From NCBI RefSeq assembly GCF_029948125.1, contig NZ_JASAMB010000003.1:1-64000 (forward strand): 64,000 bases of DNA, in the 5' to 3' direction. The position numbers were made by a program, and so were the translations under genes. The stretch is from Catellatospora sp. KI3 (GTDB taxonomy: Bacteria > Actinomycetota > Actinomycetes > Mycobacteriales > Micromonosporaceae). Under the pieces are notes generated by a model, which was not told the DNA's origin, did no database searches, and saw only the letters and a program-made list of their open reading frames with translations. Numbering within the stretch: position 1 is the stretch's first letter; every line of letters begins with the position of its first letter. Shown here in pieces: positions 58,942 through 64,000 of the stretch.

Positions 58942-59772
58942 TCACGCCCGCCGGGCGGTGAACAGCAGATACTCCCAGTCCATGGCGCCCCAGCCCAGGT
59001 CGTTGCGCATCGCCAGCTCGTCCAGCGCGTGGTCCAGCGCCGCGACCCGGTCCGGGTCGTCGCCGATGTTGCGGTACGCCGCGATCGTCGGCCCGTAGCA
59101 CCGCTTGAAGAAGTCCCGGAATCCCGCCGCGTCGCTGAACACGTCGACGCGAACCGTCCGGCGCTCCGCCCGCACGTCGGTGACCCGATCCCCGAACAAC
59201 TGCCGCACGTGCTGCTCACTGCCCCACAGCGGCGGCGGCTGCGCCCCGGGCGGGGGCGGGGCCGCGTACGGCTTCATGGTGGCGAACATCTGGCCGATGA
59301 AGCCTTCCGGCGTCCAGTTGACCAGGCCGATGGTGCCGCCCGGCCGGCACACCCGCACCAACTCGTCGGCGCTGTCCTGGTGGTGCGGCGCGAACATGAC
59401 CCCGACACACGACATCACCACGTCGAACTCGGCGTCGCCGTAGGGCAGCCGCTCGGCGTCGCCCTGCTCCCACCGCAGCCGCAGCCCCAGCTCGGCGGTG
59501 GCCGCGCGCCCCGTCTCCAGCAGCTCCGGTGTCAGGTCGCTGGCGACCACGTCGGCCCCCGCCTGCGCCGCGGGCACGGCCGCGTTGCCCGAACCGGCGG
59601 CCACGTCCAGCACCCGCTGTCCGGCCGCGACCTCGCACGCCCGCACCAGGACCGGTCCCAGCTCCGGGATCACCTCGGTGGCCACGCTCGGGTAGTCGCC
59701 CAGCGCCCACATCGCCCGATGCCGCGCCTTGAGCGCCTGGTCGGCGTCGGACGGGTCGGTCGTAGAACTCAT
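58942..59772 (-). CDS. Class I SAM-dependent methyltransferase
   Basis: A 276-aa methyltransferase of the UbiE/Methyltransf_25 type. Motif I VLDVAAGSGNAAVPAAQAGA, acidic loop VVASDLTPEL, then GDAERLPYGDAEFDVVMSCV and CRPGGTIGLVNWTP. Acceptor unknown. ATG 59772 has GGAG upstream. It is divergent from the HxlR-SCP2 gene across a 113-bp gap with an HxlR-type palindrome, so it is a probable target of that regulator. Confidence 0.88.
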   Translation of the reverse strand: MSSTTDPSDADQALKARHRAMWALGDYPSVATEVIPELGPVLVRACEVAAGQRVLDVAAGSGNAAVPAAQAGADVVASDLTPELLETGRAATAELGLRLRWEQGDAERLPYGDAEFDVVMSCVGVMFAPHHQDSADELVRVCRPGGTIGLVNWTPEGFIGQMFATMKPYAAPPPPGAQPPPLWGSEQHVRQLFGDRVTDVRAERRTVRVDVFSDAAGFRDFFKRCYGPTIAAYRNIGDDPDRVAALDHALDELAMRNDLGWGAMDWEYLLFTARRA

Positions 59773-59833
59773 CTGCCCTGCTCTCCTATGGTCGTGATGG
59801 GACCAGGCTAAGAAGGGGCGTGCCGGCAAGCCT

Positions 59834-59850
59834 AGTACAGGATGTGTACT
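59834..59850. promoter_or_regulatory. HxlR-type operator in divergent gap
   Basis: AGTACA-ggatg-TGTACT, perfect 6-5-6 inverted repeat containing the GTAC half-sites usual for HxlR/YodB-type regulators. It overlaps the -35 position of the HxlR gene, whose -10 would be TAACGT (59873-59878), 7 nt before ATG 59886. Confidence 0.6.
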
Positions 59851-59885
59851 GGACCCGTTGCGGCGGGCCGTCTAACGTGCGCGCC

Positions 59886-60569
59886 ATGGGAGCGTCCTAC
59901 CACCAGTTCTGCCCGGTCGCCAAGGCGATGGAGCTGCTCGACGAGCGCTGGACCATGCTCGTCATCCGTGAGCTCGTGGCCGGTAGCCGACACTTCAACG
60001 AGCTGCGCCGCGGCCTGCCGCGCATGTCGCCTACGCTGCTGTCCAAGCGGTTGCAGCAGCTGGTCGCCGCCGGGGTGGTGCAGCGGCGGCCGGTGGGCTC
60101 GGAGGTGCACTACCTGCTCACGGCGGCGGGGCGGGAGCTGGAGCCGATCGTGCTGGCGCTGGGCGCGTGGGGTGTCCGCTGGATCGGCCGGATCGGCGAC
60201 CAGGACCTCGATCCGAAGCTGCTGCTCTGGGACATGCACCGCAGCGTCGACCGGGCGAAGGTGCCGACCGGCCGGACCGTGGTGGAGTTCGGGTTCGACG
60301 GGGTGGCGCCGCAGCTGCGCCGCTGGTGGCTGGTGATCACGCCGGAGGACGTGGACGTCTGCGACGCCGACCCGGGCCATCCGGTGGACGTGCTGGTGGG
60401 CTGCCGCCTGCGTACGCTCGTCGACGTCTGGATGGGCAACCTGGGCTGGTCCGATGCGCTGCGTTCCGGCAGCATCGAGGTGGCCGGGCCGCGTGCGCTG
60501 TGCCAGGACCTGCCGACATGGTTCAGTTCGACGTTCGCCTCGGTGCCCCGCCCTGAGGTGCGGCCCTAA
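59886..60569 (+). CDS. HxlR-family regulator with C-terminal SCP2-like domain
   Basis: A 227-aa regulator. The HxlR winged helix (about residues 5-100) has CPVAKAMELLDERWTMLVIR, HFNELRRGLPRMSPTLLSKR and the wing RRPVGSEVHYLLTAAGREL. Cys9 sits where redox-sensing HxlR proteins keep their Cys. The C-terminal part (about 125-220) is SCP2-like (HPVDVLVGCRLRTLVDVWMG), possibly a lipid or ligand pocket. It probably represses itself and the divergent methyltransferase through the palindrome at 59834-59850. ATG 59886 appears leaderless. Confidence 0.88.
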   Translation: MGASYHQFCPVAKAMELLDERWTMLVIRELVAGSRHFNELRRGLPRMSPTLLSKRLQQLVAAGVVQRRPVGSEVHYLLTAAGRELEPIVLALGAWGVRWIGRIGDQDLDPKLLLWDMHRSVDRAKVPTGRTVVEFGFDGVAPQLRRWWLVITPEDVDVCDADPGHPVDVLVGCRLRTLVDVWMGNLGWSDALRSGSIEVAGPRALCQDLPTWFSSTFASVPRPEVRP

Positions 60570-60586
60570 GCTTCACGAGATAGGGC

Positions 60587-63500
60587 CTATTCCTCGGATA
60601 TGGATTGGGATTCATAACGGTTGAGCAGGATGAGTTCGTCTGCGATGGCCGACAGGACCGGGGGTTGGACTCGTAGAAGCACGGCGGGCGGCGCCGTGCG
60701 TCCGGACAGCTGCATCTCCAGGGGGAAGCGGCTCGGGCTCGGAAACATGCGATGGTCCGGTGTCGTCCAGCCGCCGATGCGCAAGGCGTTCGCCACCGCC
60801 CGCCGAGCGGTCGCGCCCTCCGTCACGCCCGCGACGGCCCACGCGGCGTGATGCGGGTTGCTGATCGCTGATGCGAATCTCTCGGCCCGCTCGGCGTCGC
60901 CGTTTTCGTACATGGCCTCAGCCAAGCTGGCGAAGACCTGGTCCTGCCAGAATTCGTGCTCTTCAGCGGCCGCCTCGACAGCACAGCGGGCCAGCTCTTG
61001 TGCCTGCGTGCGTAGCCCGGCTCTGACAGCCCCCGCGGCGAGGGTAGCGAGTTCCATCGCGCGCAGTGGACCGCTCTGCGCGAGGTCGGGGGAGTGCATG
61101 TCGAAGTCGCCCAGCATTGCGACAGCCGCGGGCCAGCCCACCCGCCGCGCGATCGTCCGCGCGTCTGCCGGCATCGCCGACATGTCGATGTCATCGCGGC
61201 CTGACGCTGCGATCCTGTCGAACGTCGCGGCGAGCGCGATCACGTCGACCTTGTCTTCCTGAAGGACAGTCGCGAGCACGCGCTCGGCGAGTTCGTGGGC
61301 CAGGCCGTCGCTGCCGTGTGCGACCGAGGTCACCAGGTCGGCCAGTCTTCCCGATCGCGGGAACGCATCGGGAATGGTCCTGGCTTGTGCCTCCGCCTCC
61401 GCCGCAAGTTCGCGGGCCAGGGTGGCCTCGCCAGCCGTCGTCAAGGCATGGATCACATCCGTCAGGGCAGCCACCTGCCCGTCCGGCTCCGGCATCGAAC
61501 GCGCGTCGGCGACGGCGCGCTCGGCGAGCTCTCGTGCGCCGTCGAAGTCGCCGAGCGCGGCCCGTACGTCGATGATCAGGGACATGCACCTGGCCAGGAT
61601 CCCCGGGGCTGCGATCGAGCCGGCGACGACTTCGGCCTGCCGCCTCAGCTGGTCGGCACGCGCAACGTCGCCGCTGGCGGCGGCGGCGATCGCCGTGGTC
61701 GTCAACCCGCAAACCTGCCACCAGTCGACGGCCAGAGTGTGGGTCAGGCTCTCCGCGCGATCTACGTCCCCGGCCACAGCGAGCGGTGCGATCATGACGG
61801 CCGTCTCATCGTACATCGCCGCGTCTGAGGCGATCTCCCGGTCGCATCGCTCGGCGAGTTCCCAGGCACGTGAGGCGTCGCCCGTGACGAGCAACGACTT
61901 GGACAGTTCGGCGTAGATATAGGCGCGGTAGCGCGCGGTGGGCGTCGACCGCGCCCCCGCTTCCACCTCATCAGCGAGCTCGGACGCAGCGGCGTGATCA
62001 CCGGCCCGGCTGAGCACCGCGACGAGCGGTGCCAGCGCGATGAACGAGGTGCCTGGATCGGCTGACCGCGCATTCTCCTGCGCGAGCTGGGCGAATTCCA
62101 GCGCTTGGGAAACATCCCGCTGAACTAGGAGGGCATTGGCGATGCCGATTAACGCGTAGGTACGCCATCGTGGTCTGACAATTGACTTTGCCAGGCCGGA
62201 TGCGGCCGCTATGGTCCCCGCGTGGGCCATGGACGCCGCCGTCACCGCCAGAATCGAGCCGTCATTGTCGGCGTCGAGGTTCGCGGGATCGACGATTCCG
62301 ATCAGTGTGGTGAGCAGTGCGGAGGCCCGAGTGGTGTCCTCGACGGAGGCGGCGGCCTCGATCAGGCCCGCCAGCGCCCACGCGCGCGAGTCGTGGTGCA
62401 GCGCCGAAGAGGCTTCGTCGGCGGCTCGCCACCGGTCGGCTGCCGCGACGCGATCACCTGACGTCGCGTACGCCACGGCCAGGCTGGACCAGGCGTAAGC
62501 CTGCCATCGTGGGGCGCCGATCCGGTTCGCGACGGCCTCGGCGCGTGGGAGGTCGCCCTGCTCGGTCAAGGCTCGGACGACCAGCGCCAGCGCCCACGCC
62601 CGCCGCTCGGGGTCCGGAATCGAGTAGGCCATCTCCTCGGCCCGGTCAGGCTGCCCTAGCCGGGCCCACACGGCGGGAAGATTGACGCGCGTCCCGTCGG
62701 CCCGTTTGGCCAGTCGATGGCGATGTACGGTCAGTCGGGCGATCGCGTCGAGGTCGGGCTCCGGTTGGGCGAGCAGGCGGTCCTGGCCAATTATGATCTC
62801 TCTCAGGGCCGCGCCGTGGCCGCCGCTCAGGCGAAGCATCCGGTGATGGCGGGCCGGATCCGTGCCGCAGACCACCATGCGCGCCAGATCCTCGGTGTCG
62901 CGCAGCACGTCGAAGTAGCCGCGCAGCAGGTACTCCGGCGTGTCGACGGGCCAGCGCCGGAGCCGGTAGCCATCGGCCCAGCCGTGCAACTGCAACCGGG
63001 ACTCGGCCAATCGGGCCGCGCCCAGACTGTCGATGGCCTCGGTCTGGAGTTCCTCGTGGCCCAGGACGTAGACGTCCGTCGGGCTTGCCCCCGTCCAGCG
63101 TGTCGTACGTCTGGCGAAGCTCCGGCCCGCGATCGTCCGCAGCTGCCGCTGCACCTGCCGGAGCGGCCGATCGGTCAGCTCCGCAAGGTCGCGGTCGCTC
63201 AGCCCGCCTCCGGCCGCAGTGAGCAGGCTCAGCAGTTCCTGGTCGGCAGATGGGCCGTCGAGCAGCCGCTGAATCTCGCGGATCATGTCCATCCGCACGA
63301 CGCCTGCCTGCGCTGAACCGCTCAGCGGCCTGACGATGCGGCCGTCGCGAAGCGGATGACCCTCCGGCACGTCGTCGGGGACGGGCGGATTCGGGCGGCC
63401 TGCCACGATGACCTTCAGGCCGTTGGGCAGCGGCCACGGCAGCATCGCCGCGACGCTGTAGGCGTCTGGCCCCAGCGTCACACCGCGATCCTCGTCCAGG

Positions 63501-64000
63501 CCGTCCACGACCAGGACCAGCCGCTCGCCTCGTGCGGTGCATCGGGCGGCGGTCCGGTGCAGCAGATGGAGCAGCTCCATCTCGGCGGTGGCCTCGGTAA
63601 CGGTCGGCCTCGGTTCGCCGAGCATCTCGGCGAGCTGGGGCAGCAACACGTCTACGAATGCCACCCTGTCCTGGTGCCCGCGGAACCGCGCGGTGATGAA
63701 GAAGGAGACGATCCGGACGCCTGCCGGCGGGTGCAGCACGAACCACGACAGCAGCGCGGACTTGCCCGCCCAGGCGGGAGCCTGCCAGTAGCTGTACGAC
63801 CCGGTGTCGCTGGTGCAGAAGCGTGCCAGTTCTGCCAGCTCGTCGTCACGGTCGAGCAGGCTGTCCGGCGCGATCCGCGCCACGTGCTGCTCCCGGTAAG
63901 GCGAATAGGTGGGCGCTGGGGCCACCATGTACAGGTCGCCGTTGACGATGCCGGAGTTGGCGAAACCGCCGTTGGTGGCGGTGGCGTGTCCGGTCTCGGT
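60587..64000 (-). CDS. STAND-type NTPase with helical repeats, 5' end beyond window
   Basis: At least 1137 residues, open to the right edge of the window. Upstream of the ATG at 63928 the frame continues with Thr/Gly/Asn-rich residues (NGGFANSGIVNGDLY), a linker seen in actinobacterial STAND NTPases before the ATPase, so the true start lies outside. The NTPase region has Walker A APAWAGKSALLSWF and Walker B LVLVVDGLDEDRG, then a winged-helix-like part (LSDRDLAELTDRPLRQVQRQ). The C-terminal ~700 residues are TPR-like helical repeats (for example AWALALVVRALTEQGDLPRA). STAND proteins oligomerise on sensing a ligand and switch on an effector, usually at the missing N-terminus; many act in conflict or programmed-death systems. 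Confidence 0.88.
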   Translation of the reverse strand, partial: TETGHATATNGGFANSGIVNGDLYMVAPAPTYSPYREQHVARIAPDSLLDRDDELAELARFCTSDTGSYSYWQAPAWAGKSALLSWFVLHPPAGVRIVSFFITARFRGHQDRVAFVDVLLPQLAEMLGEPRPTVTEATAEMELLHLLHRTAARCTARGERLVLVVDGLDEDRGVTLGPDAYSVAAMLPWPLPNGLKVIVAGRPNPPVPDDVPEGHPLRDGRIVRPLSGSAQAGVVRMDMIREIQRLLDGPSADQELLSLLTAAGGGLSDRDLAELTDRPLRQVQRQLRTIAGRSFARRTTRWTGASPTDVYVLGHEELQTEAIDSLGAARLAESRLQLHGWADGYRLRRWPVDTPEYLLRGYFDVLRDTEDLARMVVCGTDPARHHRMLRLSGGHGAALREIIIGQDRLLAQPEPDLDAIARLTVHRHRLAKRADGTRVNLPAVWARLGQPDRAEEMAYSIPDPERRAWALALVVRALTEQGDLPRAEAVANRIGAPRWQAYAWSSLAVAYATSGDRVAAADRWRAADEASSALHHDSRAWALAGLIEAAASVEDTTRASALLTTLIGIVDPANLDADNDGSILAVTAASMAHAGTIAAASGLAKSIVRPRWRTYALIGIANALLVQRDVSQALEFAQLAQENARSADPGTSFIALAPLVAVLSRAGDHAAASELADEVEAGARSTPTARYRAYIYAELSKSLLVTGDASRAWELAERCDREIASDAAMYDETAVMIAPLAVAGDVDRAESLTHTLAVDWWQVCGLTTTAIAAAASGDVARADQLRRQAEVVAGSIAAPGILARCMSLIIDVRAALGDFDGARELAERAVADARSMPEPDGQVAALTDVIHALTTAGEATLARELAAEAEAQARTIPDAFPRSGRLADLVTSVAHGSDGLAHELAERVLATVLQEDKVDVIALAATFDRIAASGRDDIDMSAMPADARTIARRVGWPAAVAMLGDFDMHSPDLAQSGPLRAMELATLAAGAVRAGLRTQAQELARCAVEAAAEEHEFWQDQVFASLAEAMYENGDAERAERFASAISNPHHAAWAVAGVTEGATARRAVANALRIGGWTTPDHRMFPSPSRFPLEMQLSGRTAPPAVLLRVQPPVLSAIADELILLNRYESQSISEE

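Noticed and set aside
63861-63928. ATG 63928 as the start of the STAND NTPase
   Set aside because: The frame continues upstream through a recognisable linker to the window edge, so the ATG is internal.
1-64000. tRNA, rRNA, CRISPR arrays, riboswitches or insertion sequences
   Set aside because: No cloverleaf, rRNA-like sequence, regularly spaced repeat or transposase was found on reading; absence of small RNAs cannot be proven by eye.

Overview
The window is high-GC actinobacterial chromosome, most likely from a Micromonosporaceae-type actinomycete. This rests on GC-saturated third codon positions, frequent GTG starts, ATGA/GTGA/TGATG gene overlaps, apparently leaderless promoters (TANNNT about 6-8 nt before the start codon), a TioE-type MerR regulator, streptomycete-style secreted hydrolases, WXG100/EccC proteins and an actinobacterial STAND NTPase. 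Genus cannot be fixed from sequence alone. I see no rRNA, tRNA, CRISPR array, insertion sequence, integrase or attachment site.

Layout. 0.3-8.4 kb: accessory and metabolic genes: an erythromycin-esterase-like protein divergent from a TioE-family regulator, 5-oxoprolinase subunits pxpC/pxpB, a translationally coupled HTH / PEP-synthase-like / winged-helix operon, a HEAT-repeat protein and a GNAT acetyltransferase. 8.5-15.0 kb: a secreted three-repeat protein, a DUF2089 / membrane protein / SHOCT-like operon followed by a DrrAB-type ABC exporter, a GH19 chitinase, and an FnIII-CBM2 protein under a CebR-like operator. 15.3-28.7 kb: the most unusual region. Three transmembrane Ser/Thr kinases with different outer domains surround an FHA-containing EccC-type ATPase and a four-gene WXG100 operon, together resembling a reduced kinase-linked type VII secretion locus. 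28.7-35.7 kb: an inositol-phosphate-synthase-like gene, a secreted S1 protease with ricin lectin, a secreted beta-rich protein, DUF3040 and DUF4132 proteins, and a deaminase. 35.7-43.3 kb: a membrane diguanylate cyclase with degenerate HD-GYP domain, and a NarL-type two-component system divergent from a MacB-like ABC transporter.

43.4-48.3 kb: hydrolase, methyltransferase and a coupled SDR / SRPBCC / CrtI-like oxidoreductase operon. 48.3-51.5 kb: a probable general-stress block (DUF4383 protein, acidic mini-protein, KatE catalase) with two back-to-back promoters of the sigma-B type. 51.5-55.4 kb: a cell-surface glycan set (WecG/TagA transferase, AsnB-type amidotransferase, polyprenyl-phosphate sugar transferase). 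55.4-60.6 kb: HAD and NTF2-like proteins, two related tiny membrane proteins, a DJ-1/PfpI protein, and a methyltransferase divergent from an HxlR-SCP2 regulator. 60.6 kb to the end: a large STAND NTPase with helical repeats whose 5' end lies outside the window.

How the parts may work together. In the 15-28 kb locus, the simplest reading is that the kinases sense the outside through FnIII, lectin or unknown ectodomains and phosphorylate Thr residues that the EccC-type FHA domain could read. That would control export of the WXG100 pair and a larger WXG-headed substrate. The pieces are seen in the sequence; the circuit is inference. Elsewhere, several secreted carbohydrate-active genes have their own palindromic operators near the promoter, consistent with substrate-induced expression.
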